From Bog-532 sp963775825 (lineage in GTDB: Bacteria; Actinomycetota; Actinomycetes; Streptosporangiales; Streptosporangiaceae): a stretch of 64,000 nucleotides of DNA. Shown piece by piece: positions 51,680-61,132 of this stretch. Each line of letters begins with the position of its first letter. The stretch's first letter is position 1. The notes beneath the pieces are model-generated. The model made no database searches. It saw only the letters and a list, made by a program, of their open reading frames with translations, and had not been told where the DNA came from. The stretch spans positions 1-64,000 of the forward strand of contig CAVZKY010000070.1 of assembly GCA_963775825.1 (NCBI GenBank), written 5' to 3'. A program made the translations under genes and the position numbers.

Positions 51680-54600
51680 TCAGCTGTCATCCGGGTTAAC
51701 GGGGCGGGCGCCGGGCGGGACCGGCGGTAGGGAATCAAGACTCAGTGGGAAAAGCGCGATCGGTGCCGGCTCGGCGAGGCAGCTCAGCTCGATCTCGCCG
51801 AGTGCGCTGCGCAGAGCGTCCCGGTAGCGGCTGACGTTGCCCAGCTTGATGTGCTCGTAGCCGCGCACCATGTCGGGCAGCTCGGCCAGGGCGACGAGAG
51901 CCGGCAAGGTGGCCGGGGACAGGCGCGGCAGCCCGCGGGTGACGGCCTCGTGATACTCCCCCGGCAGGGCCCGCTCGGTGCGGCGTACCTCCGTGCGGCC
52001 GAACACGTCGAGCCCGGTCCCGCGCAGCCGCCGCCCCGCGTATAGCAGCCCGAACCCCGGCCGGACCCACGAGCCCAGGGTGATCTTCTTCTTCATGCCC
52101 AGGGCCCGCAGGACCGGCGGGTGCAGCCGGTAGGAGTACCGGGCTTGCTCCCCGAACTGGGCCACGACCTGCTCGTCCAGCGCAGGATCCAGCGACAGCC
52201 GGGCCACTTCGTACTCGTCCTTGTAGGCCATCAGCTTGAACAAGTTCCGCGCGTACGCGTCGGTAAGCGGGCCGGGGGCGCCCAGCCCGGCGCGTTCGGC
52301 GTCCGCGACCACCCGCACGCGGGCCGCGAACTCCTCCGCGTATGCGTGATCCTGATAGGCGATGAGCTCGTCGGCCCGCCGGCCGGCGACCGCGCGCAGC
52401 GCGGGATCGGCGCCCAGACCGGACACGATCTGCGCGGCCGCCGGCGAGATCCCGGTGCCGCCGCCCGACGGAGCGGCGGCCGGGGCGGATCGCCGGCGAC
52501 GTAACGGCGGCCGGCCCGGAAGGCTTCGATGTTCCGCTCCACGGCCACGCCGTTGAGCTCGAGCGCCGCCTCGATGTACCGGGCCGGGATGGGCAGGGCA
52601 CCGGCCTGCACCGCCGCGCCGACCAGGAACACGTTCGTGAACTGGTCGTCGCCGAGCAGGGCCGTCGTCTCGGCGCGCGCGTCGACGGTGACCCCGTGCT
52701 CGGCCCGGGTCAGCTCGTGGATGCGGGCCACGGTCGCGGCTACGTCGGGGTACGCGACCGCGGTGTCCCGGACCATGGCGCCCGTCGGGACCCGCGAGGT
52801 GCAGGTCACGGCGATGGTCCGGTCCGGCGCGGTGACGGCCAGGTTCACGGCGTCGGCGGCGACAAGGAGATCACAGCCGAGATAGAGGTCACAGCTGCCC
52901 GGCGTGACCTTGTTCGCGCCGGGCAGCGGCGCGGACGACAGCTTAATGTCGGAGATGACCGCCCCGCCCTTCTGGGCCAGGCCCAGCTGGTCGAGGCTGC
53001 GGACCTGCAGGCCGCCAGGCCGGCCGCGGTGGAGATGATCTGGGCCACGGTGACCACACCGGTGCCGCCCACGCCGGTGATCCGCATGCCGAAGTCATCG
53101 GCCGGGACCCGGAGGACCGGTTCCGGGAGCGCCGGCGCCACGGGCCGGGCCGTTCTTCCGGTGAGCCCCGGCTGGTCTTCCGGGCGACCCGGCTCGGGCG
53201 CGGCCTGACCGTGATAAAGGACGGGCAGTCGCCGTCCAGGCAGGAGTAGTCCTTGTTGCAGGACGCCTGGTGGATCCGCGTCTTGCGGCCGAACTCGGTG
53301 TCGACCGGCTGCACGGACAGGCAGTTCGACTTGGCCCCGCAGTCGCCGCAGCCCTCGCAGACCCGCTCGTTGATGAGGACCCGCTCCGCGGGCTCGATGG
53401 CCAGCCCGCGCTTGCGCTTGCGCCGCAGCTCGGTCGCGCACTCCTGGTCGTGGATCAGGACCGTGACCCCGCCGCGGCGGCCAGCTCTTCCTGGGTCGTG
53501 GCGAGCCGGTCCCGGTGACGGACCTCGACGCCGCGGGGCAGCCGCACCCGCCGGTACCGCCGGGGGTCCTCGGTCGTGATCACGACCTTGCGGACCCCCT
53601 CGGCCAGCAGCGCGGCCGCGATGTCCGGCACCGACATCTTCCCGACCGCCTGCTGGCCGCCGGTCATCGCCACCGCGCCGTTGTAGAGCAGCTTGAACGT
53701 GATCCGGGTGCCGGAGGCGATCGCCTGCCGGACGGCGAGGCTGCCGGAATGGTGGAACGTCCCGTCGCCAATGTTCTGGAGCAGGTGCGACTGGGTCACG
53801 AACGGCTCCATGCCCGACCCAGGTCGCCCCTTCGCCGCCCATGTGCGTGAAGCCGATGATGTGGCCGAACCGCTCTTCGGGCATGAGCACGGCCAGCGTC
53901 GAGCAGCCGATCCCCGCGCCAACCAGCGAGCCCGCGGGCACCTGGGTCGACCGGTTGTGTGGGCACCCCGAGCAGAAGTAAGGGGTGCGGGCCGCGATGG
54001 GCAGCAGTTCCGGCCGCCGCGGCGGGTCCTGCTGGGCGGTCAGCCACGCCTGGACGGCGGGCTGGTCAAGGTGGGCGATGAGGCGGGGGGCGAGCTGCCG
54101 CGCAATGAGGTCGGGCGGCAGATCGGCCGTGGGCCGGAACATGGGCGTGCCGCTGGGCGTCCGCCGGCCGCTGATCAGCGGCGCGCCGGGCTCGCCCGTA
54201 CAGCTGATCCTTCAGGGCCAGCTCGATGAAGGCGCGCTTTTCCTCCACGACCACGATCTCATCCAGGCCGTGGGCGAAGTCCTCGACGATGCGGGGCTCG
54301 AGCGGGGACACCATGCCGAGCTTGAGGATCCGCACGCCGGAGCCGGCCAGCTCGCCGGGCACGATGCCGATCATGCGCAGGGCCTGGTGGACGTCGAGGT
54401 AGGTGGTGCCGGCGGCGATGATCCCGACCCGGGCCCGGGCGTCACCCTCGATCCGGTTGAGGTGGTTGGCGCGGGCGTAGCGGCGGGCCAGTTCCAGCCG
54501 CTCGCCCATCAGGCTGGCCTCCAGGCGGCCCAGGTTCGGCTGCAGGAACTGGGCGGACACCTCGTGCACGTAATCGGCGCCGCCGATCGAGCGATCCGGC

Positions 54601-55277
54601 TCAGCCAGGTCCAGGCGGTCCAGCCCCACCTGGACCGACGCGGCCCCGTCCACCACGTTGGTGGCCAGCTTGACCCCGGTCCACAGCCCGCAGAACCGCG
54701 ACAGCGCGATGCCGTGCAGGCCCAGGTCCAGGACGTCCTGCGGATCGGCCGGGGCCAGCACCGGCATGCCGATCTCGGCCATGGCCATCTCGGAGCTGCT
54801 CGGCACGGTCGAGGATTTCGCGATGGAATCGTCGCCCACCAGGACCAGCACGCCGCCGGTGCGGTGCGCGCCGCCGAGGTTGCCGTGCCGCAGCGCGTCG
54901 GTCGCCCGGTCCAGCCCGGGGGCCTTGCCGTACCAGATCCCGATGACCCCGTCGCAGGTCTTGTCCGCCGACGCCGACGCCAGCTGGGAGCCCTGGACGG
55001 CGTCGGCGCCCAGCTCCTCGTTGACGGCGGGCCGGAACACCACCGCGCTGCGCTCCAGGAGCTGCCGCTGGCGGCCGATCTCCAGGTCATACCCCGCGAG
55101 CGGGGACCCCTCGTAACCGGAGATGAGGGTGGCCGTGGTCAGGCCGTTCCGCTGGTCGAGCTGATGCTGATCGATCGGGATCCGGACCAGCGCCTGCAGC
55201 CCGGACAGGTAGAGGCCGCCTTCCTCGAGCTCGTAACGGTCCGCAAGACGCAGCTTTCGGTCCCCGAGCAGGCTCAT
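51680..55277 (-). CDS. Indolepyruvate ferredoxin oxidoreductase, fused subunits (about six frameshifts)
   Basis: Oxidatively decarboxylates aryl-pyruvates to acyl-CoA using ferredoxin. About 1,195 codons from ATG 55277, the expected size of the fused actinobacterial form. Segments in order: LEEGGLYLSGLQALVRIPIDQ and GYEGSPLAGYDLEI, then GIWYGKAPGLDRATDALRHGN (alpha part), CSGCPHNRSTQVPAGS and GFTHMGGEGATWVG (TPP part), CEGCGDCGAKSNCLSV (FeS), ITGVGGTGVVTVAQI and GLAQKGGAVISDIKLSS (gamma part), and YEHIKLGNVSRYRDALRSAL near the end. Frame changes lie near 54205, 53820, 53470, 53210, 53010 and 52490. At 54205 and 53820 deleting one G of a GGG run restores the family sequence. Everything else is conserved, so sequencing error is more likely than decay. 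Confidence 0.9.
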
Positions 55278-55408
55278 CCAGACCCCTATCGTGTGGTGAC
55301 GGTGCTGACCCGGCGTTGCCGCCGGCCACTTCAGCCATTTTAGGAGGTCGAGGCCCGGCAGCACGGGAGCGGTGCGGGCGCCGCGGCAGGGCGGCGCCCG
55401 GACCGGGG

Positions 55409-55831
55409 CTAGCGGCGGGGGGCGTTCAGCCCGAGGCGGCGCTGCTCGATGATCAGGCAGCGGTCCTCGACGTAGAGCAGCCCGGCGTCTTCGGCGATCG
55501 CGCGGGCCTCGGCGGAGGCGATGCCCAGCTGCAGCCACAGCGCGGTGGCCCCCGCCGCGACGGCCTGGCGGGCGAAGTCCGGCGCCTGCCAGGACGGCCG
55601 GAACAGGTCCACCAGCCCGACCTGCTCCGGGACCTCGGCCAGCGTCCGGTAGACCGGCTCGCCGAGAATCCTGTCCGCGTGCGGGTTGACCGGGATGATG
55701 CGCCAGCCGTGCCGCTGCATGTGGGCCGGCACCGAATGGGCCGCCTTGGCCGCCACGGTGCTCGCGCCGACCACGGTGATGGTGTCGTAGGTGGTCAGGA
55801 TCTGCTCGACGGTGATGTCAGTGCCGCTCAC
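55409..55831 (-). CDS. CoA-binding domain protein (YccU-like)
   Basis: A 140-residue Rossmann-fold CoA-binding protein. ITVVGASTVAAKAAHSVPAHMQRHGWRIIPVNP, divided around the nucleotide loop GAS and the HSV segment, and LWLQLGIASAEARAIAEDAGL are standard for this family. Function unknown; the fold binds CoA or a nucleotide. Confidence 0.9.
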   Translation of the reverse strand: MSGTDITVEQILTTYDTITVVGASTVAAKAAHSVPAHMQRHGWRIIPVNPHADRILGEPVYRTLAEVPEQVGLVDLFRPSWQAPDFARQAVAAGATALWLQLGIASAEARAIAEDAGLLYVEDRCLIIEQRRLGLNAPRR

Positions 55832-55999
55832 TTCGCCACCATAACGCCCGCCGGACCAGGTGGCTCAGCGCGCGGACAGTATCGCCTGCGGAATCATCGG
55901 CCGCCGGTGATCAGAGCGCCGCCGCTGTGGGACGCTGACAACCTGTACGCCTGTACGCCGACGCCCGTACGACCGCGACCACCGACCTACGGAGGGGCC

Positions 56000-56710
56000 A
56001 TGACCCAGCCGACCATCCCCAGTCGCGTACCGGCCGGCGCGACCCCTGAAGGCGACGGCATCGTCGTCGGTACGGGCCTCGTACGGGTCGACGCCTACAT
56101 CGATTTCCTGTGCCCGTTCTGCAAGCAATTCGAGCTGTCCGCCGCGGAGACCCTGGCCGCCCTGGTGTCCAGCGGCCAGGCCAGCATCGCCTACCACCCG
56201 ATGAACTTCCTCGACGAGGCCTCGACGACCAGGTACTCGACCCGCGCCTCGGCGGCCTCGGGCTGCGCCGCCGACCAAGGCCGCTTCACCGAGTTCGCGC
56301 ACGCGCTGTTCGAGCAGCAGCCCCCCGAGGGCGGCCCGGGCCGCAGCGACGAACAGCTGGCCGCGATCGGCCGTGAGGTCGGGCTGACCAGCCCGGCGTT
56401 CACCGGCTGCCTGGCGGACAAGCCGTATCTGGACTGGCCCTCGTACGTGACGGAACGCGCCGTGGCCGCTCAGGTCACCGGGACGCCGACCGTCATGGTC
56501 GCGGGCCAGGACGTCCCGGCCGAACCGGACGCGATCCGCGCCGCGGTGGCCGAGGCCGTTCCAGGCCCGGTAGGGCCCTGGCCGGGCGGCGGGCAGCTAG
56601 CGTGCCCGGCCCGGGTTGAGCGGGGTGAGCTGCTGAATGTCGTGCCGGGCCCGCAGTGCGCTGATCTCGCCCTGGTCGGGCGGCCCGGGGCGGGCGATCA
56701 GCTCGCCTAG
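56000..56710 (+). CDS. DsbA/thioredoxin-fold oxidoreductase
   Basis: ATG 56000 follows GGAGGGG. The protein lacks a signal peptide and has the active site DFLCPFCKQF (CPFC) at about residue 34, and a helical insertion ending in VTGTPTVMVAGQDV (cis-Pro loop) typical of DsbA/FrnE-like enzymes. The reading frame gives 236 residues, but the last 40 (after AVAEAVPG) are Gly/Pro/Cys-rich and overlap the convergent cupin gene by 114 bp. The real C-terminus may be near 56570, with a missed or shifted stop. Confidence 0.8.
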   Translation: MTQPTIPSRVPAGATPEGDGIVVGTGLVRVDAYIDFLCPFCKQFELSAAETLAALVSSGQASIAYHPMNFLDEASTTRYSTRASAASGCAADQGRFTEFAHALFEQQPPEGGPGRSDEQLAAIGREVGLTSPAFTGCLADKPYLDWPSYVTERAVAAQVTGTPTVMVAGQDVPAEPDAIRAAVAEAVPGPVGPWPGGGQLACPARVERGELLNVVPGPQCADLALVGRPGAGDQLA

Positions 56711-57110
56711 TTCCCGCAGGTAGTCCTCGTGGCCAGGCGGCGTGACCACGAAGATCATCCGCACCATGGACGGCCCGGGATTGGTGAAGGCGTGCGGCAG
56801 CGGCCGGGACGTACATCGTGCTCCCCGGGCCGCCGCGGGCCACCCGGTCACCCGTCCGCGATTGCCAGGACGTCCAGCCGTCCGCGGTCCGCACCCGGGG
56901 CTCGAACGCCAGCAGGTCCAGCTCGCCCTCGAGGACGTAGAACAGCTCCTCGGCCTGCTGGTGGAGGTGCGCCCCGACGTCGAAGCCGGGCTGTACGGTC
57001 GCTTCGAAAATCGACCAGGTCGGCGATTGCCCGGCTCCCACTTTGAGGGTAATGCCCGCGCCCGAGATACCTTGGCCCGCACCGGGTGGCAGTATCAGCC
57101 CGTCGGTCAT
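56597..57110 (-). CDS. Cupin-domain protein (one frameshift)
   Basis: Start ATG 57110 with GGGAGGGGG upstream. The first frame reads LPPGAGQGISGAGITLKV, then the cupin core PGFDVGAHLHQQAEELFYVLEGELDLLAFE (HxH and Glu ligands). After a shift near 56815 the second frame gives PLPHAFTNPGPSMVRMIFVVTPPGHEDYLREL (motif 2 His) to the end. Together about 170 residues. Substrate unknown; the long C-terminal helix recalls quercetinase-like or sugar-binding cupins of this type. Confidence 0.8.
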
Positions 57111-57179
57111 GTGTGCCCCCTCCCGGGTATCACGCCCAGCATAGAGCCGGGTGACCGGAGCGGTGTTAGCCTGCGGCAC

Positions 57180-58102
57180 ATGTCCTATCTGCCAGGGCCG
57201 TTGCGGCCGTACCCGGAGTGGCAGCCGACGTGCGACACACTGCACGCCCACACCCAGCTTCTCGGCAAGCTCGCCGTGAAGCTCGCGCCACCGGAGCCAC
57301 AGCTGCAGCACGCGGCGCTGCGGCTGACCGCGCGCGGCTGGGAGACCGCGCCGCTGCCCGCGCCGGACGGAGCCGGGTCGCTGGTGGTCGCGCTGGACCT
57401 GCGCACCCACGAGGCGGTCGTCGAGGCCAGCACCAGGCCGGCCGAACGCATCCCGCTGACCCCCAACCGCCCGGTGGGCCAGGTCACCCGCGAGGTTCTG
57501 GCCACCGTGCGCGGCTGGGCGGCGGCGTGGAGATCGACCCGAAGCCGCAGGAGGTCGCCTGGACGGTTCCGCTGGACGAGGACGACGAGCACGCGTACTA
57601 CGACACCCTCCAGGTCGGCGAGTACTTCGCCGCGGCGACCCAGGCCGCGCTGATCCTGGCCGCCTTCCGTGCGCCGTACCGCGGCCGGTCAACGCCGGTC
57701 AACGCCTGGTGGGGATCGTTCGACCTGGCCGTCAGCCTGTTCTCCGGGCAGCCGGCCAATCCACCGTCGGACGACTTCATCATGCGCAACGCGATGGACT
57801 CCCAGGAGGTGGCCGTCGGCTGGTGGCCCGGGGACGCGCGGTACGCCAAGGCGGCGTTCTACGCCTACGCCCACCCGGCGACCAAAGGCTTCGACCGGGC
57901 GGTACTGTCCCCCGACGGCGCGCGCTGGGAGAGCTCGCTGGGCGAGTTCGTGCTGGACTGGGACGACGTGCGCGCCGCCCCGGATCCCCGGGCCGCGGGG
58001 CTGGAGTTCGCGCGCTCGGCGTTCCGGCACGCGTGCGAGGTCTGCCAGTGGGACATGGCCCTGGCCGCGACCGCCGACGGCACGCCCCCGCCGGTCCACT
58101 GA
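57180..58102 (+). CDS. DUF5996 family protein (one frameshift)
   Basis: Joined frames give about 307 residues. First frame from ATG 57180: WQPTCDTLHAHTQLLGKLAVKLAPPEPQLQHAAL, then ARGWETAPLP. After a shift at about 57519, the second frame continues VEIDPKPQEVAWTVPLDEDDEHAYYD, ALILAAFRAPYRGRSTPVNAWWGSFDLAVSLFSG and ends GEFVLDWDDVR...HACEVCQWD. This matches DUF5996, of unknown function. The break lies in a run of G/C (GGCTGGGCGGCGGCG). It probably acts in the cytoplasm. Confidence 0.83.
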
Positions 58103-58120
58103 GCCGCAACAGCACCGGTT

Positions 58121-58160
58121 ACGGGGAGCGCTGTCAGCGAATACGACTGAGAGTGCTCCC
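58121..58160 (+). repeat. Dispersed intergenic repeat, copy B (3' half) with terminator-like hairpin
   Basis: ACGGGGAGCG, CTGTCAGCGA, ATACGACTGA matches the second half of copies A and C. Downstream GTGCTCCCC (58153-58161) can pair with GGGGAGCG, forming a stem typical of a terminator. Located 19 bp after the DUF5996 stop, same orientation. Confidence 0.7.
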
Positions 58161-58235
58161 CATAGTCCCGCCGGGCCACTGCTGCGGTGGGGCTGGTCCG
58201 GTTAGAACAAACAGCCATCCGGGTAGCTCACGGCC

Positions 58236-59423
58236 ATGACCACTGGTGACGCCCGGCCGGCGAACCGGTCCGGGGCCGAGCCTGGGCCGACCGCGGGCCC
58301 CCCGATCCCATCCGGGCCCGCGGACCCGCCCGGCGCCAAGCTGGTGACTCCGCCTGGTGCGGAACGGCCGCGGCGCTACCGCCCGAAGCTGCGGTACGAG
58401 CTGATCGGCTGCGGGCTGCACGGGCACGAACTGCTCGGCACCGACGCCGCCGCGCTGCGCGAGCAGGACGACCTGTTCGCCCGCGAGGCGGACGGGCTGC
58501 GCTGGTACCGGTGCCTGCGCTGCGACTCCTGGGTCGCGCTGACCCCGCCCAGCCAGCCCACGGCGAAGTACCCGCCGGAACGAGCGGATGTCGCCCTGCC
58601 GCTGCGCGGCAAGCCGCTGCGGGACCGGTACGTCCTGCGGCTCATCGCCGCCGAGCGGGTCATTCACTTCCTGGTCCTGTCGGCCCTCGCCGCGGGGATC
58701 ATCTTGTTCGCGGACAACAAGGTGACGCTGAACAGCGATTTCACCCAGATCCTCAAGGACATGCAGGGCGGCCTCGGCGGGCCGGTCAACGACACCAACC
58801 ACGGGGTGCTGCACGACCTGCAGCGGCTATTTGCCGTACGGACGAGCAACCTCTACCTGATCGGCGCCGGGGTCGCGGTATATGCCGCCCTGGAAGGCAC
58901 GGAGGCGGTCGGGCTCTGGCTCGGGAAACGATGGGCCGAGTACCTGACCTTTCTCGCGACGGTCATCTTCGTGCCCTACGAGGTCTACGAGCTGACCAAG
59001 AGCATCTCGGCGCTGAAGATCGTCACGCTGGTCCTCAACCTCGCCATCGTCGCCTACCTGGTCGTGGCCAAGCGGCTGTTCGGCGTGCGCGGCGGCTACC
59101 GCGCCGAACAGGCCGAGCAGGAAAGGGAGACCGGGTGGGCGGCTATCGAGCGGGCGACACCGCAGCCCCGCCAGACGCCCCCGGCCCCTGCGGCAGCCTG
59201 CGGCAGCGCCCGCTGCGCCTGCACCGCCGAGCGCTCCCGGATAGCGGCCACGGGCCGCTACTGGCCCAGGAAGGCGCGGAGCGTCCGGGCGTTGCGGACG
59301 GCGTTGGCGTCGCCGTCGTTGTTGAAGTACACGAACACGTCCTGGCCCGCCGCGCCCCACTCCCGGATCCGGCCTGCCCACCAGCGCAGGTCGGCGTCGC
59401 TGTACGAGCCCGCGTACAGGTGA
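58236..59423 (+). CDS. DUF2127 membrane protein
   Basis: From ATG 58236. A Pro/Gly-rich N-terminus and a cytoplasmic segment with two Cys pairs (CGLHGHEL and RCLRCDSW, possible zinc site) precede membrane segments HFLVLSALAAGIILF, NLYLIGAGVAVYAALEG, EYLTFLATVIFVPYEVYEL and KIVTLVLNLAIVAYLVV, matching DUF2127. The function is unknown. The reading frame runs 165 bp into the convergent DUF72 gene, with non-family tail residues after about residue 300; a missed stop or frameshift near 59180-59250 is probable. Confidence 0.82.
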   Translation: MTTGDARPANRSGAEPGPTAGPPIPSGPADPPGAKLVTPPGAERPRRYRPKLRYELIGCGLHGHELLGTDAAALREQDDLFAREADGLRWYRCLRCDSWVALTPPSQPTAKYPPERADVALPLRGKPLRDRYVLRLIAAERVIHFLVLSALAAGIILFADNKVTLNSDFTQILKDMQGGLGGPVNDTNHGVLHDLQRLFAVRTSNLYLIGAGVAVYAALEGTEAVGLWLGKRWAEYLTFLATVIFVPYEVYELTKSISALKIVTLVLNLAIVAYLVVAKRLFGVRGGYRAEQAEQERETGWAAIERATPQPRQTPPAPAAACGSARCACTAERSRIAATGRYWPRKARSVRALRTALASPSLLKYTNTSWPAAPHSRIRPAHQRRSASLYEPAYR

Positions 59424-59983
59424 TGGTGGTCCGGGCCGTGCATCCGCACGTAGCCGAAGTCCGTGGTGACGCGCAGCACGCACGGCAGGTCCGCGCCACT
59501 CATTACGCAGTAGGCCGCACGGTGCGCCGCGAGCTGCGCGAAGACGTCCTCGCTGTGCCAGCTCGGATGCCGGAATTCCACCGCGAGCCGGAGCCAGTCC
59601 GGAACGAGCCCCAGGAAGTAGGACAGCCGGGCGTCGTCACGTGGCTGGGACGGCGGCAGCTGGACCAGCAGCACCGCCCGCTTGTCCGCCAGCTCGTGCC
59701 AGCCCTCCCCCAGCCGCGGTATCCACTCGTCCGGGCGGTACAGCTTCCGGGCGTGCGTCAGGCCCCGGGGCGCCTTCACCGACAGCCGGAACCCCTCCGG
59801 CAGCCCGCGCCGCCAGCCGGCGAACGCCGACGGCCGCGGCCAGCGATAGAAGCTGCTGTTCAGCTCGGCGGTGCGGAACGTCCCCGCGTAGCGGGCCAGC
59901 CGGTCGCGGGCCGGCAGCCCCGGCGGGTAGAGCTCTGGCTCCCAGTGGTCATAGCTCCAGCCTGAGGTGCCCACCCAGATCAT
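59258..59983 (-). CDS. DUF72 family protein
   Basis: A 241-residue TIM-barrel-like protein. It opens with MIWVGTSGWSYDHW and carries FRTAELNSSFYRWP, FRLSVKAPRGLTHARKL, LAVEFRHPSWHSEDV and VFVYFNNDGDANAVRNA, all conserved in DUF72 (YecE-like). The biochemical role is not established. ATG 59983 is followed upstream by an A/T-rich stretch (TTTTTTTAATTTAAT) at the gene boundary. Confidence 0.9.
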   Translation of the reverse strand: MIWVGTSGWSYDHWEPELYPPGLPARDRLARYAGTFRTAELNSSFYRWPRPSAFAGWRRGLPEGFRLSVKAPRGLTHARKLYRPDEWIPRLGEGWHELADKRAVLLVQLPPSQPRDDARLSYFLGLVPDWLRLAVEFRHPSWHSEDVFAQLAAHRAAYCVMSGADLPCVLRVTTDFGYVRMHGPDHHHLYAGSYSDADLRWWAGRIREWGAAGQDVFVYFNNDGDANAVRNARTLRAFLGQ

Positions 59984-60004
59984 TTTTTTAATTTAATCGG
60001 ATGA

Positions 60005-61029
60005 TCAGCGCTGGGTCTCGGCGAGGTGCATCTCGACGATGGACGCGAAGTCCGGGTCCGGGGCCAGGCCCAGCCGTTCCGCGCGGTCGGACCGCACCCG
60101 GGCCGCCCAGCCGCTCATCATCCGGTCGATCGCCGGGTCCGGGATCCAGTCGATCAGCGCGGCCGCCTCCGGCCCGGCTACCTGCGCCAGCGCGGCGACC
60201 ATCGCTTCGACCGTCACGGTGAGCGCGGGCAGGGTGACCGCGCTGCGGCCGCCCCAGGACTCGTCGTCCGCGGCGGCGGCGCGGCGCAGCCCCTCGACGG
60301 TTTTCGCTGGTGACGCGAGCGCCGCCGCAGTCTGCGGGCCGACCGGGCAGACCGCGCGCGCACCGGCCAGCGGTTCCCGGATGATGCTGGACAGGAACCC
60401 GGAGGCGGCGGCGTTCGGCCGGCCGGGGCGCACGCAGACGGTCATGAGGCGCAGCGACCGCCCGCGCAGGAAACCCTTACGGGTGTAGTCGGCGACCAGC
60501 TGCTCGCAGATGACCTTCTGCACGCCGTAGCTGGTCTGCGGGTTGGGCAGCGTCTGGTCGCCCACGACCGCGGGCAGCGGGTGATCGCCGGAGTCGCCGA
60601 AGGCGGCCAGCGAGCTGGCGAACACCACCAGCGGGCTGGTCCCCAGCGCGCGGCAGGCCGCGAGCAGCGCCTCGGTGGCGCGCAGGTTGGCCCGGACGCC
60701 GAGATCGAAGTCGGCTTCGCATTCCCCGCTGACCGCCGCGGCCAGGTGGAAGACCACGTTGATCCCGGCCAGCACGCCCTGACCGCGGGGGGTGGGCCGC
60801 CGTGCGGGCCGGTCCGGGGGCTCAGCAGGTCGCCCAGATCGCCCTGGACCGCGGTCACCCGGGGGTCGGCGGCCAGGTCCGCCGGGACGGGCGCCTGGTC
60901 GGCGATGGTCAGCCGGTCCAGCGGCTGCGCCCCGCTGCCGGCCACCTCCAGCGAGCCGGTGGCCAGCAGGTCCCGGGCCAGGCGGGAACCGAGGAAACCG
61001 GCCCCGCCGGTCACGAGCACGTTCACCAT
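60005..61029 (-). CDS. denD: NAD-dependent epimerase/dehydratase, D-erythronate dehydrogenase-like (one frameshift)
   Basis: An extended SDR protein of about 341 codons. N-terminal frame: MVNVLVTGGAGFLGSRLARDLL (GxxGxxG), RVTAVQGDLGD. After a shift near 60800, GINVVFHLAAAVSGECEADFDLG, VFASSLAAFG, YGVQKVICEQLVADYTRKG (YxxxK) and RPGRPNAAASGFLSSIIREPL follow. The GxPNAAASGF block resembles DenD enzymes. Family knowledge: DenD oxidises D-erythronate to 2-oxo-D-tetronate before a DUF1537 kinase, which is divergent here. The shift lies in a G/C run (CCGCGGGGGGT); a sequencing error is likely. Confidence 0.82.
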
Positions 61030-61132
61030 GGCGTCTCCATCCCGGCCGGCGAGGGGCGTCGAATAGGGTGATCCTACGACGGCTTCCCCAGCTGAAATTC
61101 CGGGCCGCCGGCGCCGAGGGAAAGGCCAGGTT

